Source: Marinobacter gudaonensis | GTDB taxonomy: Bacteria > Pseudomonadota > Gammaproteobacteria > Pseudomonadales > Oleiphilaceae | DNA length: 64,000 nucleotides | Reading direction: 5' to 3' | NCBI RefSeq assembly: GCF_900115175.1 | Contig: NZ_FOYV01000001.1 | Span: forward strand, 1,922,001-1,986,000 | Part shown: one piece after another, positions 8,268-17,728 of the stretch | Layout: the number at the start of each line of letters is the position of its first letter | Position numbering within the stretch: position 1 is the first letter of the stretch | Program-made: the position numbers and the translations under genes | The notes under the pieces: model-generated | What the model saw: the letters and a program-made list of their open reading frames with translations, nothing else | Databases searched by the model: none | What the model was told of the DNA's origin: nothing

Positions 8268-8747
8268 TCAGGTGCGTTCGAAACGCTGGGCCTGGAGGTT
8301 CTTGCGCACCGAACCGGCTTCGAATACCTCACCGTTCATCGCAATGTAGACGCCCGCGGGCAGCAGCTGTACCGCCGCCCAGGCAAAACCGATGTTGAAC
8401 ACCGCATCGGTTCGCCGCATCCGGGCCGGCTGCATGGCGCCCGTCAATACGATGGTTTTATCCTTGAGGGACGACAGTACCGCCGCGGTATCAGCCATGG
8501 TATCGGTGCCGTGGGTGATCACGATCCGCTCACAGTCACACGCCTGCACCGCCTCCAGCACCTGCTGACGGTCAGCATCGTCCATCTCCAGGCTGTCCTT
8601 GCGCAGCAGTTCCCTCAATCGGTAGCCCTCGTGAATGTTGGATTCGGAGAGCAACTCGGGCAGCAGGCTGTGGCCCACCTCGAACTGGCTGTTGGCGTCA
8701 AAGTAAACCTTGTCGATGGTGCCACCGGTGGTGAAGATCTGGATCAT
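8268..8747 (-). CDS. Half-length L-asparaginase-like protein
   Basis: The 159 residues cover only the N-terminal domain of the asparaginase/glutaminase family, whose members usually have about 330 residues. Both catalytic Thr regions survive: FTTGGTIDK at 5-13, and ITHGTDTMADTAAVL in the middle. TGAMQPARMRRTDAVFN follows. The C-terminal half, which completes the active site of classical enzymes across subunits, is absent and no remnant lies downstream. The frame is intact and ends in a charged tail, so this looks like a stable small family, not a fresh truncation. Activity cannot be assumed. It ends 3 bases from the end of the convergent rsuA gene. Confidence 0.8.
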   Translation of the reverse strand: MIQIFTTGGTIDKVYFDANSQFEVGHSLLPELLSESNIHEGYRLRELLRKDSLEMDDADRQQVLEAVQACDCERIVITHGTDTMADTAAVLSSLKDKTIVLTGAMQPARMRRTDAVFNIGFAWAAVQLLPAGVYIAMNGEVFEAGSVRKNLQAQRFERT

Positions 8748-8765
8748 GGCTGGGTTCCTCCGCGC

Positions 8766-9719
8766 TCAGTTCACGCTGGCTGACTGCTGGCCGGAATCGG
8801 CGTATGCCGCGTTCTTTTTTTGTTCATAACGGCGGGCGGCAGCGGCCACCGAGCCCGGCGCACCGGTATCCAGCCAGCGTTTGATGCGACCGGCATCGCC
8901 CAGGGGCGACCGGGTGCCCAGGGAATCCAGCAACACGGTAACCACATCCTTGCCGTCCATGCGGGAAACCATCACCAGGCATCGCCCGGCTTCGGACAGG
9001 TAACCGGTCTTGCTCAGGGCGACGCCCCAGCTGTCCCGGTGGACCAGGGCGTTTGTGTTACCAAAGGACAGGCTGTAACGGGGGTTGCGGAACTGGCCCC
9101 GGAAATAGCCGGTGGTGGAGTATTGCCTAATCTCGGGATGACTGGCCGCAGCATTGACCAGCCGCACCAGATCGGCGGCGGTCGATACGTTGTCCGCTGA
9201 CAGACCGGTGGGATCAACAAATCGGGTACCGGTCATACCCAGATCAGCCGCCTTGCTATTCATCGCCTCAATGAAGGCATCGAAACCGCCGGGATGGCTG
9301 CGGGCCAGGGTGTAAGCGGCGAAGTTCTCCGACGACATCAGGGCAATACGCAGCACATCCGCCCTGCGCATCTGCGAATCAATGCGGATCCGGCTGTAGG
9401 CGTTGGCCGCGGCGGGCGTGTGGCGCTCGTGGAAGGTCAGCCAGGCATCCAGGGGCTCCCCGGATTCGAGCACCACTAGGGCCGTCATCAGTTTGGTGAT
9501 GGAGGCAATGGGCACCGAGCGATGGGCATTCTTGCCATACATCAGCTCTTCCTGCCCGACAACGGCAACCGCGGCGTTCACCGATGCCAGATTGGGACCT
9601 GCGGCCTCGTTGGCGGTGGCAGCAGCTGACGGCGAGCTCTGTTGGTGGGCCTGAGCCCCCCCGGGCAGCAACACCAGCAGGCACACCCACAACACCATCC
9701 AACTCCGGTTCTGCATCAT
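8766..9719 (-). CDS. pbpG: D-alanyl-D-alanine endopeptidase PbpG (PBP7)
   Basis: Low-molecular-weight penicillin-binding protein that cuts peptide cross-links in periplasmic peptidoglycan. From the ATG at 9719 the product has 317 residues with a signal peptide ending near GGAQA (residue 24). All three serine-peptidase motifs are present: SITK at 73-76 with nucleophile Ser73, SEN at 130-132 and KTG at 237-239. The frame is open to a GTG at 9776, but the 19 extra residues precede the signal peptide and look non-coding. The C-terminal tail after about 290 is basic then Ser/Gln rich. Confidence 0.9.
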   Translation of the reverse strand: MMQNRSWMVLWVCLLVLLPGGAQAHQQSSPSAAATANEAAGPNLASVNAAVAVVGQEELMYGKNAHRSVPIASITKLMTALVVLESGEPLDAWLTFHERHTPAAANAYSRIRIDSQMRRADVLRIALMSSENFAAYTLARSHPGGFDAFIEAMNSKAADLGMTGTRFVDPTGLSADNVSTAADLVRLVNAAASHPEIRQYSTTGYFRGQFRNPRYSLSFGNTNALVHRDSWGVALSKTGYLSEAGRCLVMVSRMDGKDVVTVLLDSLGTRSPLGDAGRIKRWLDTGAPGSVAAAARRYEQKKNAAYADSGQQSASVN

Positions 9720-9816
9720 CAAACGCCCCAGCCTCGTCTTGTTGAATTGTTGGAACAGGCAGCAAGCGCCTCCCACTCATGCGGCATTGTAACAGCGTTT
9801 ACCGGGCCGGCGACCT

Positions 9817-11505
9817 TCATGGCAGATCGGTAATGGCGCCCTTCGAGGCTGAACTGACGGTACGGGCATACTTCGCCAGCACACCCCGGGTAAACCTGGG
9901 GGCGGGGGCCTGCCAGGCCTTCCGACGGCGTTCCATTTCTTCCTCGGAAATGTCCAGTTCAATACGGTTATTGACCGCGTCGATGGTGATGGTGTCGCCG
10001 TTCTCGACCAGGGCGATCGGACCGCCCTCTGCGGCTTCCGGCGTCACATGACCCACCACGAAGCCGTGGCTGCCCCCGGAAAAACGGCCGTCGGTGATCA
10101 ACGCCACGTCGCTGCCCAGCCCCTTGCCCATGATCGCTGAGGTGGGGCTGAGCATCTCACGCATGCCCGGGCCACCTTTCGGGCCCTCGTAGCGGATCAC
10201 CAGCACGTCTCCGGCCACCACAGTGCCATCGAGGATCCGTTCCTGGGCTTCCTCCTCGGAATGGAACACCCGGGCGCGGCCCGTGAAATGGGTGCCTTCC
10301 TTGCCGGTGATCTTGGCCACGGCGCCGGTGGGCGCAAGATTGCCGAACAGAATACGCAGGTGACTGTCGGCCTTGATGGGGTTATCAAAGGCATGAATGA
10401 TGTCCTGCCCTTCCGGGTAGGGCGCCACGTCTGCCAGATTCTCCGCCAGGGTCTGGCCGGTAACAGTCAGGCAGTCGCCGTGCAGCAGACCACGGTCCAG
10501 CAGCATTTTCATCAGCGGCTGGATGCCGCCAATGGCGACCAGCTCGGACATCATGTAATGGCCACTGGGTCGTAGGTCGGCCAGCACCGGCACCCGCTTG
10601 CCAATCTCGACAAAGTCTTCCAGCTCAAGCTCCACGCCCACGGTACTGGCCATGGCCAGAAGGTGTAGCACGGCGTTGGTGGAGCCACCCAGGGCAATCA
10701 CCACGGTAATGGCATTCTCGAACGCCTTGCGGGTCATGATGTCGCTGGGCTTGATATCCTTTTCCAGCAAATTAAGCACCGCTGCCCCGGCACCCCGACA
10801 GTCCGCGGCCTTGGTGTCGGAAACGGCATTTTGGGCAGAACTGCCCGGCAGGCTCATGCCCATGGCCTCAATGGCAGAGGCCATGGTGTTGGCCGTGTAC
10901 ATACCGCCACAAGAGCCGGGTCCCGGAATGGCGGTCTCCTCGATCTGTTTCACCTCGATGAGATCCAGATCGCCCCGGGCGTGGGCGCCCACCGCTTCAA
11001 ACACCGAAATAATGTCGGTGTGGTTTTCGCCGGGCAGGATGGTGCCGCCATAAACAAACACCGACGGTCGGTTCAGGCGCGCCAGTCCCATCATGCACCC
11101 GGGCATGTTCTTGTCGCAGCCACCAATGGCCACCAGCCCATCAAAACCCTCGCAGCCCGCAACCGTCTCGATGGAATCGGCGATCACCTCCCGGGACACC
11201 AGCGAGTACTTCATCCCCTCGGTGCCATTGGCGATGCCATCGGATATGGTAATGGTGTTGAAGATCAGCGATTTGCCCCCGGCCTCATCGGCACCGGCAG
11301 CGGACTCCTCTGCCAGTTGGTTGATGTGCATGTTGCAGGGGGTAAGGTTGCTCCACGTTGACGCAATACCGACCTGCGGCTTCCTGAAATCCTCGTCGGT
11401 GAACCCGACCGCCCGGAGCATGGCTCGACTGGCCGATTTGCCGATGCCGTCCACCACCGGTGCGGAGTATTTGCGGCGCTTGTCCTGGTTCTGGTCCTGC
11501 GTCAC
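9817..11505 (-). CDS. ilvD: Dihydroxy-acid dehydratase IlvD
   Basis: Dehydrates dihydroxy acids to the 2-keto acid precursors of valine, isoleucine and leucine; cytoplasmic iron-sulfur enzyme. The 562-residue length fits. Cluster-ligand regions are visible in [10 protein letters not shown] and [16 protein letters not shown]. Other family blocks are [17 protein letters not shown] sequence in the middle and [22 protein letters not shown] near the end. No other branched-chain gene is adjacent, as is common for ilvD. The ATG at 11505 follows a GAGAGAGC purine run that can serve as ribosome-binding site. Confidence 0.96.
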   Translation of the reverse strand: MTQDQNQDKRRKYSAPVVDGIGKSASRAMLRAVGFTDEDFRKPQVGIASTWSNLTPCNMHINQLAEESAAGADEAGGKSLIFNTITISDGIANGTEGMKYSLVSREVIADSIETVAGCEGFDGLVAIGGCDKNMPGCMMGLARLNRPSVFVYGGTILPGENHTDIISVFEAVGAHARGDLDLIEVKQIEETAIPGPGSCGGMYTANTMASAIEAMGMSLPGSSAQNAVSDTKAADCRGAGAAVLNLLEKDIKPSDIMTRKAFENAITVVIALGGSTNAVLHLLAMASTVGVELELEDFVEIGKRVPVLADLRPSGHYMMSELVAIGGIQPLMKMLLDRGLLHGDCLTVTGQTLAENLADVAPYPEGQDIIHAFDNPIKADSHLRILFGNLAPTGAVAKITGKEGTHFTGRARVFHSEEEAQERILDGTVVAGDVLVIRYEGPKGGPGMREMLSPTSAIMGKGLGSDVALITDGRFSGGSHGFVVGHVTPEAAEGGPIALVENGDTITIDAVNNRIELDISEEEMERRRKAWQAPAPRFTRGVLAKYARTVSSASKGAITDLP

Positions 11506-11688
11506 GGGGCTCTCTCCTCTGTCAGCGTGTTATCGCTTTAGCCTCTCAGAAACCGGCACCCTCGGCAACGGGCATTGACGCCTCTCGCCATGGGTCTGCA
11601 CAGTTTAATGTCCATATGACCTGCATCAATGGCGCTCCGCCAGGGCCGTCCTAGAATTCAGTCATACACTGACGCCAAGGAGGCACTC

Positions 11689-14106
11689 ATGTCCTCACCC
11701 ACCGAATCGGCACCGGAAGATCCCCGGGCGCCGGAATGCCCGGAGTACCGGCACTGGAGTGACGGCTATGGCGTCATCCAGCACAGCGATGCCACCCGGC
11801 ATCAGGTGCGTCTCCTCGCCGAGCGACTGGTGGCGGCCGGCCACCAGCCAGACACCACCACCGTTTTTGCCCGGCTCGCCGACCTGGACCGCCTGACCAG
11901 TGCCGGCCTGTGGCTGGTGGTGCACATGACCTACGCCAGACGCGTGGACATGTCCGGACAACCGTTAACACCCCAGGACTTCAAGACCAGCCCGGAAGGC
12001 CATACCGGCGGCGCCCTGAACATGGTGCCGGCCTACGCCGCTTACCTGGCGCTGAACAATCTGACCGGCCGCACCCGCAGCTGGCTGATGGGTCAGGGCC
12101 ACTGCGTCGCCGCTGTCGAGGCCCTGAACGTACTGACCGGCAACCTGCACCCGGAACAGGCGGAACGGTACCGTGGGCCGGAGGGCCTTTCAGCGCTTGT
12201 GGCCGATTTCTACAGTTACCGGCAGAGGCCCGACGGCACCATGGATGCGCCCCTGGGCAGCCACGTCAATGCCCACACCGCCGGCGGCATCCTGGAGGGT
12301 GGCTACCTCGGCTTTGCCGAACTGCAGTATGCGCACATGCCCCTGCCCGGTGAGTCTCTGGTGGCGTTCCTCTCGGACGGCGCCGCCGAAGAGCAGCGGG
12401 GCAGCGACTGGGTGCCACGCTGGTGGCGGGCCGAGGACTGCGGCGCGGTGCTGCCGGTCATGATTGCCAATGGCCGCCGGATCGAGCAGCGTACCGAACT
12501 TGGCACCCGCGAGGGCCTGGAAGGATTCGAAACCCACCTGTCCCATCGGGGGTTTCTGCCGTGCCGGTTCGACGGTAGGGATCCGGCGGCCTTTGTCTGC
12601 GCCCTGTTCGAAATGGAGCAGGCCCTGGCCGCCAACGGCGACTCGGCGCTCAAGGGCGAGAGCAAGTATCCGGTGCGGGTCCCCTTCGGTATTGCCGAAA
12701 CGGTCAAGGGCTTCGGCTTCTACGGGGCCGGCAGCAACCCGGCCCACAACCTGCCCCTGCCTGGCAACCCGCGGATGGATGCCCGGGCCCGGGAGCTGTT
12801 CAACCAGCACGCAGGCCAGCTGTGGGTACCGCCAGACCAACTGCACCGCTGCGTGGCCGCGCTGAATCAGCACCAGGCCCAGGACCGTCCACTCGAGCGG
12901 GATCATGCCCTGGCTACCCGCAATCCACCGGAGCCAGTTTTACCCCGGCTTCGAGCCACCGCCGACCTGAGATCTCCGATGCAGGCGGTTGATGACTTTT
13001 TCCGGGCCCTGGTGGCGGCCAACCCGACCTTGCGAGCGCGGATTGGCAATCCGGACGAGCTGGCGAGCAACCGGCTCGGGGGTGTGCTGACTGCCCTGAA
13101 GCATCGGGTCAACGACCCCGAGAACGATCAGGAGTCGGTGCACGGAAAGATCATTACCGCGCTGAACGAGGAGGCGGTGGTCTCCGCATGCCTGGCCAAC
13201 AAGGCTGGCCTCAACCTGGTCGCCAGCTATGAGGCTTTCTGTGTGAAGATGCTCGGCGCCATCCGTCAGGAACTGATTTTTGCCCGGAACCAGAAGGAAA
13301 CCGGACGACCGGCGCGCTGGCTGGGCTTTCCGGTGGTGGCCACCTCCCACGCCTGGGAGAACGGCAAGAACGAACAATCCCACCAGGACACAACCTTCTG
13401 CGAGAGCCTGCTGGGGGAAATGAGCGACGTCTCCCGCGTACTCTTCCCGGCCGACTACAACAGCACCCTCGCGGTACTGCCCTCGGTGTTCACAGAGCGG
13501 GGCCGGATAAGCTGCATGGTGATCCCAAAACGGGACCGGCCCTGCGTATTCAACCGCGAGGAGGCCGATCTGCTCGCCCGGCACGGCGCTCTGGTGGTGG
13601 ACGAGGACACCGGCGACGGCGAGCCGCTGCTGCTGATCGCCAACGGCGCCTATCAGCTATCCGAAGCCATACAGGCCTGCAACCGCCTGCGCGAAAAAGG
13701 CACCCCCTTCCGACTGGTATACATTCAGGAGCCGGGTCGCTTCCGGCAACCCCGGGATGCCATCGAGGCCGGCGTGTGTCTGGCGGAATTCGAACGGGAG
13801 CGGCTGCTGCCAAGCCGGATACACCGGCGGGTGGCCCTCACCCACATGCGCCCGGAGGTGTTCCGGGGCCATCTGCATGGGCTGTTTCCGAAACCGTCGA
13901 GATCGCGGGTGCTCGGCTACGTCAATCGCGGTGGCACACTGAACGAGGCTGGCATGCTGTTCGCAAACCGATGCTCCTGGGCCCACGCCCTGGCGGCCTG
14001 TGCAGAGGTCATGGACCGTCCGCCCGGCGAGTGGCTGTCCACCGCTGAACTGGCGGCGGTGGAAAGCCGGGGCGACCCTTCGGTGATCACCCGCGGAGGG
14101 GGCTGA
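11689..14106 (+). CDS. Divergent phosphoketolase-family thiamine diphosphate enzyme
   Basis: True phosphoketolases split xylulose 5-phosphate or fructose 6-phosphate to acetyl phosphate. The 805 residues align in outline with that family: HTGGALNMVPAYAAYLAL, GQGHCVAAVEAL, SHVNAHTAGGILEGGYLGF, NPDELASNRLGGVL and VASYEAFCVKMLGAI. The usual Mg/ThDP signature GDGEAETGP is here SDGAAEEQRGSDWVP, and the WTQEHNGFSHQ-type block is HAWENGKNEQSHQ. It therefore belongs to a divergent branch whose reaction may differ; some databases label similar proteins xylulose 5-phosphate 3-epimerase. A strong AAGGAGG sits 8 bases before the ATG at 11689, which decides the start over 11629. The last 20 bases overlap the convergent ATPase gene. 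The 183-bp gap before it, shared with ilvD, shows nothing distinctive. Confidence 0.75.
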   Translation: MSSPTESAPEDPRAPECPEYRHWSDGYGVIQHSDATRHQVRLLAERLVAAGHQPDTTTVFARLADLDRLTSAGLWLVVHMTYARRVDMSGQPLTPQDFKTSPEGHTGGALNMVPAYAAYLALNNLTGRTRSWLMGQGHCVAAVEALNVLTGNLHPEQAERYRGPEGLSALVADFYSYRQRPDGTMDAPLGSHVNAHTAGGILEGGYLGFAELQYAHMPLPGESLVAFLSDGAAEEQRGSDWVPRWWRAEDCGAVLPVMIANGRRIEQRTELGTREGLEGFETHLSHRGFLPCRFDGRDPAAFVCALFEMEQALAANGDSALKGESKYPVRVPFGIAETVKGFGFYGAGSNPAHNLPLPGNPRMDARARELFNQHAGQLWVPPDQLHRCVAALNQHQAQDRPLERDHALATRNPPEPVLPRLRATADLRSPMQAVDDFFRALVAANPTLRARIGNPDELASNRLGGVLTALKHRVNDPENDQESVHGKIITALNEEAVVSACLANKAGLNLVASYEAFCVKMLGAIRQELIFARNQKETGRPARWLGFPVVATSHAWENGKNEQSHQDTTFCESLLGEMSDVSRVLFPADYNSTLAVLPSVFTERGRISCMVIPKRDRPCVFNREEADLLARHGALVVDEDTGDGEPLLLIANGAYQLSEAIQACNRLREKGTPFRLVYIQEPGRFRQPRDAIEAGVCLAEFERERLLPSRIHRRVALTHMRPEVFRGHLHGLFPKPSRSRVLGYVNRGGTLNEAGMLFANRCSWAHALAACAEVMDRPPGEWLSTAELAAVESRGDPSVITRGGG

Positions 14107-16816
14107 ACAGGCGCCTGCGCAAGGCGGTCTCAGCCTCCAGAACAATCAACAGCAGCACGCCGGTAGCGCCAGCAAACCCGAGCATGCCGAGACTCAGCGG
14201 AACCGTGTCGAAGGTCTGGTTGAACCATGGCAGGTAAGTGAACATCAGCTGCAGAATGAGGACGGCGGCGACCGCCAACAGCACCACGGGCGTGCCCAGC
14301 ACACCGCGCAGGGTCAGGGAAGCGCTGTCCAGATAGCGCACCGCAAACAGGTAGAACACCTCCATCGCAACCAGTGTGTTGACCGCCAGCGTCCTGGCGG
14401 TCTGGTCATTTCCATAGTGATGAATGGCCCAGTACCAGGCCGCGAATATGCCCGCCAGGAAGAGCAGGGATACCAGGGCCACCCGCCAGAGCACAAAGCC
14501 CCGCATGAGTGATTCGTTTCTGGCCCGCGGCGGACGTTGCATAACATCGGGCTCGGTGGGCTCAAAAGCCAGGGTCATCGCCAACACCACCGAGCTGACC
14601 ATATTCACCCAGAGAATCTGCAGGGCCGAAATCGGTAATGTCAGCCCCAACAACAAGGCGGTAATCAGGCTGATCGATTCCCCGCCGTTGATCGGAAGCA
14701 TGAAGGCAATGCCTTTCTTGAGGTTGGCGTAGACGGTTCTACCCTCCCGCACCGCGGCGGCAATGCTGGCGAAGTTGTCATCCAGAAGCACCACCGAGGC
14801 AGCCTCGCGGGCGGCTTCCGAACCTTTCACGCCCATGGCGATACCCACTTCTGCCCGTTTCAGGGCGGGCGCATCGTTTACCCCGTCACCAGTCATGGCA
14901 ACCACGGCGCCCCTGGTCTGGAGCGCCTCAACCAGCCTGAGCTTGTGCTCGGGGCTGGTACGGGCAAACACATCCACCTCGGCCACCCGCTCCCTGAGCT
15001 GACCGGCGTCCAGACGATCCAGATCGCTGCCGGTCAGCACTTCACGGGTATTCGCCAGGCCCAGCTTTCGGGCAATGGCGCCGGCTGTGAGCGCATGATC
15101 GCCGGTAATCATTTTCACCTCGATGCCCGCCGCCCGGCATTCGGCAATAGCCTGAATGGCCTCCTGCCGTGGCGGATCAAGCAGGCCCACCAGGCCCAGC
15201 AGTTCCACACCCTGAGCCAGATCCTCGACCGCCAGATCGCCAGCACCGCGGGCGACCGGTTTGCGGGCCAGGGCCAATACCCGGAAGCCTTCCGACGCCA
15301 TGTCAGTGATTGCAGCGTGCCAGAATGGTTGGTCCAGCTCAGCCACGACACCGGAATCCACCACCTGCCCGGAGCACATGTCCAACACCCGCTCCGGCGC
15401 GCCCTTCAGATAGATCACGTTGTGCCCGTGATGGTCGTGGTTGAGGGTGGCCATAAAGCGGTTTTCGGTGTCGAAGGGAATCTCGTCGCGGCGGGGCCAG
15501 TCCCGGGCACTGTCGTCAACATCAAAACCCACCTTGCGGGCGAACACCAGCAGGGCGGCTTCCATGGGATCGCCGCTGACCCGGACACCAGACGAATCCT
15601 GGACAACCTGGGCATCGTTGCAGAGCGCTGCCGCCCGGGCCAGCTCGTCGAGGCCCGGCGACCGGGCGGGGGCGCCCCTGGCATTGGTAACGGCACCATC
15701 AAAGCCATAGCCTTCGCCGGTCACCTCCAGTTTCCCCCCAGAGACCATGGCCCGAGTCACCATCATTTCGTTGCGGGTCAGGGTGCCGGTTTTGTCGGAG
15801 CAGATCACGGACACCGCGCCCAGGGTCTCGATGACAGGCATGCGTCGAACGACCGCGTTACGCCGGGCCATCTGGCGTACGCCAATGGCCAGGGTAATGG
15901 TGAGAATGGCCGGCAGGCCCTCGGGAATGGCCGCGACGGTCAGCCCCACCACCGCCATGAACAATTCCCGGAAAGGCAGGCCGCTGAACAGGAGGCCGCC
16001 AAAGAAGATGGCAACTCCGGCCAGGATCACGATCGCCGATAGCCGGCGCGCGAAGCGATCCATCTGCTCAAGCAGCGGCGTTCTCAGGCTCAAGGTATGG
16101 GCGAGAAGCCCCGAGATGCGTCCGATCTCGGTGTCCTGCCCGGTACGGACCACCACGCCACGACCAGTCCCTGTTGCCACCATGGTGCCAGAGAAAGCCA
16201 TATTGCTTTGGTCGCCCAGCACGGCGTCCGCATTCACGACCACGATTGTCTTGTCGGCGGCCTCGGATTCGCCGGTCAGGATAGCCTCATTGATTTTCAG
16301 TTGGTGGGCTTTTTCAAGCCGAAGGTCCGCAGGCACCCGGTCGCCGGGCTCCAGCAAAACGGTATCCCCGGGCACAAGCGTTGCAGCATCCACCAAGTGC
16401 TGGCCATCGGCCCTGAGCACACGGGCCTTGGGTGCCAGCATATGGCGGATGGCAGACAGCGCCTGCTCGGCCCGGCCTTCCTGGATGAAGCCCACGAGCG
16501 TCTGGATGACCACCACCGCCAGAATCACGCTGGCATCCACCCAGTGGCCAAGGCTCGCGGTAATGACCGCCGCCGTTGCCAGCACGTAGATCAGAAAGTT
16601 TCTCAGTTGTTGCACCAGCCTCAACCAGGGCCCACGGACACGGGCCTCGGGCAAGGCATTGGCGCCATGACGACGCAGCCGATCGCCGGCTTCGGCGGCG
16701 GACAGTGGCGCCGGCGCCTGCAGCTGACTTCGCGCCTCATCCGCCGCAAGTGCATGCCAGGCCAGCTCCGACACTCGGGCCGTGGCGGGATTTGTGTCCG
16801 GTCTCGGCATGATCAT
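14087..16816 (-). CDS. P-type cation-transporting ATPase (P2 type)
   Basis: The 909 residues follow the order of P2 ATPases (Ca, Na/K and related pumps). A cation_ATPase_N segment (about 18-75) comes first, then two membrane helices and the actuator domain with LTGESEAADKT. The PEGLPA helix follows, then the phosphorylation motif CSDKTGTLTRNEM, the nucleotide domain with KGAPERVLDM, the hinge TGDGVNDAPALKRAEVGIAMG, and six C-terminal helices. This is an inner-membrane pump. The ion is uncertain: Ca2+ or Na+ export is the usual role of this PMR1/SERCA-like branch. It shares 20 bases tail-to-tail with the phosphoketolase-like gene. Confidence 0.88.
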   Translation of the reverse strand: MIMPRPDTNPATARVSELAWHALAADEARSQLQAPAPLSAAEAGDRLRRHGANALPEARVRGPWLRLVQQLRNFLIYVLATAAVITASLGHWVDASVILAVVVIQTLVGFIQEGRAEQALSAIRHMLAPKARVLRADGQHLVDAATLVPGDTVLLEPGDRVPADLRLEKAHQLKINEAILTGESEAADKTIVVVNADAVLGDQSNMAFSGTMVATGTGRGVVVRTGQDTEIGRISGLLAHTLSLRTPLLEQMDRFARRLSAIVILAGVAIFFGGLLFSGLPFRELFMAVVGLTVAAIPEGLPAILTITLAIGVRQMARRNAVVRRMPVIETLGAVSVICSDKTGTLTRNEMMVTRAMVSGGKLEVTGEGYGFDGAVTNARGAPARSPGLDELARAAALCNDAQVVQDSSGVRVSGDPMEAALLVFARKVGFDVDDSARDWPRRDEIPFDTENRFMATLNHDHHGHNVIYLKGAPERVLDMCSGQVVDSGVVAELDQPFWHAAITDMASEGFRVLALARKPVARGAGDLAVEDLAQGVELLGLVGLLDPPRQEAIQAIAECRAAGIEVKMITGDHALTAGAIARKLGLANTREVLTGSDLDRLDAGQLRERVAEVDVFARTSPEHKLRLVEALQTRGAVVAMTGDGVNDAPALKRAEVGIAMGVKGSEAAREAASVVLLDDNFASIAAAVREGRTVYANLKKGIAFMLPINGGESISLITALLLGLTLPISALQILWVNMVSSVVLAMTLAFEPTEPDVMQRPPRARNESLMRGFVLWRVALVSLLFLAGIFAAWYWAIHHYGNDQTARTLAVNTLVAMEVFYLFAVRYLDSASLTLRGVLGTPVVLLAVAAVLILQLMFTYLPWFNQTFDTVPLSLGMLGFAGATGVLLLIVLEAETALRRRLFSPLRG

Positions 16817-16924
16817 TCACTCCCTGAGGCTGCTTGTCTGTCCATTAGACCCGGACATCTGCGATACCGGATTGCCCTGGGTCAAGCCGATCACAACGGT
16901 TTGCCGGGCCCGCCATTCGGCCAC

Positions 16925-16951
16925 AAAAAAGGGGAGCAAGACGCTCCCCTT
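16925..16951 (-). terminator. Rho-independent terminator downstream of the Yip1-family gene
   Basis: On the minus strand AAGGGGAGC, a 5-base loop and GCTCCCCTT form a 9-bp GC-rich stem (16929-16937 with 16943-16951) followed by a run of T (the A tract at 16925-16930 on the plus strand). It lies 29 bases past the stop of the gene at 16980 and before the ATPase gene. Confidence 0.88.
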
Positions 16952-16979
16952 CTGCTTCGTACTTTTCTGGACTGCGGTG

Positions 16980-17597
16980 CTAGCCGCTGACAAACACCGG
17001 ACCCACGCCGAAGTTCCACAGGATGACCGACCCCACCCGTGTGGACACCAGGATCACCAGGGCAACGGTCAGAAGTGCGCCCGCGTACATGACCGCCCGC
17101 TCTTTCTCGATGCCCATGACAATCGGCAGACCGTCGTACATCAGCCAGGCGCCGTAGCAGGCAGCCACCAGGAACACAATGGCATTGAACCAGGGCACCG
17201 GATACAGCAGAGCAAAGCCTGCCAGGAACAGCGGGGTGCAGGAATAGGCCGCCAGGGCGATGCCGTTGGAGGGTACATGCTCCTCCTTGGCGCCATAGGT
17301 TCTGGCCATCCAGTTGATTGCGTAACCAAGCGCAAAGACCCCTACCAGCATCGCCAGATAGGTGAGCACACTGAGTTGCATTGCACTGATTTCCGTCAGC
17401 TTGATCAGCCGTTCATTGCCCACCGTCCAGCCAAAATAAGCTGTGGAGATATAGGCGCAGACAGGCGCGATGGCCGCCAGGATCAATACGTAGGCCACGT
17501 AAACCCGGCGCGGTGTTTCATGTTCTTTTCGTATGGAAGCCCACTCTTCATCAGGATGGGTGAAGAGACCGAACGCATGTGACAGGAGCATGGACAA
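16980..17597 (-). CDS. Yip1-family inner-membrane protein
   Basis: The 205 residues include about five hydrophobic segments from residue 35 on, after a soluble N-terminus (HAFGLFTHPDEEWASIRKE) characteristic of the bacterial Yip1/DUF1282 family. Conserved FTHPDEEW and the PNWFN-like PVPWFNAIVF region support the call. No enzymatic role is known for the family. The gene stands alone between the fructokinase gene and a strong terminator, so it is probably its own transcription unit. Confidence 0.78.
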   Translation of the reverse strand: MSMLLSHAFGLFTHPDEEWASIRKEHETPRRVYVAYVLILAAIAPVCAYISTAYFGWTVGNERLIKLTEISAMQLSVLTYLAMLVGVFALGYAINWMARTYGAKEEHVPSNGIALAAYSCTPLFLAGFALLYPVPWFNAIVFLVAACYGAWLMYDGLPIVMGIEKERAVMYAGALLTVALVILVSTRVGSVILWNFGVGPVFVSG

Positions 17598-17665
17598 CCC
17601 CCTTCTTCTCTGTTGTTGGTATTTTGAACTACGGGATCCGGAAACTGGCGGATCAGCAACCGTTC

Positions 17666-17686
17666 CTTGACTTAACTATAGTCAAG
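17666..17686. repeat. Short inverted repeat in the yip1-fructokinase gap
   Basis: CTTGACT (17666-17672) and AGTCAAG (17680-17686) are reverse complements separated by TAACTAT, in the 131-bp gap between two minus-strand genes. It could be a weak hairpin at the end of the sugar operon or an operator for the downstream yip1-like gene; there is no T tract to support a terminator. Confidence 0.4.
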
Positions 17687-17728
17687 AACCACAGCTTGGA
17701 AAGGGAAGTCGATCAAAATACCGACGGT

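Noticed and set aside
17666..17686. Terminator of the sugar operon
   Set aside because: The stem is short and AT-rich and no T run follows on the minus strand, so it is listed only as an inverted repeat.
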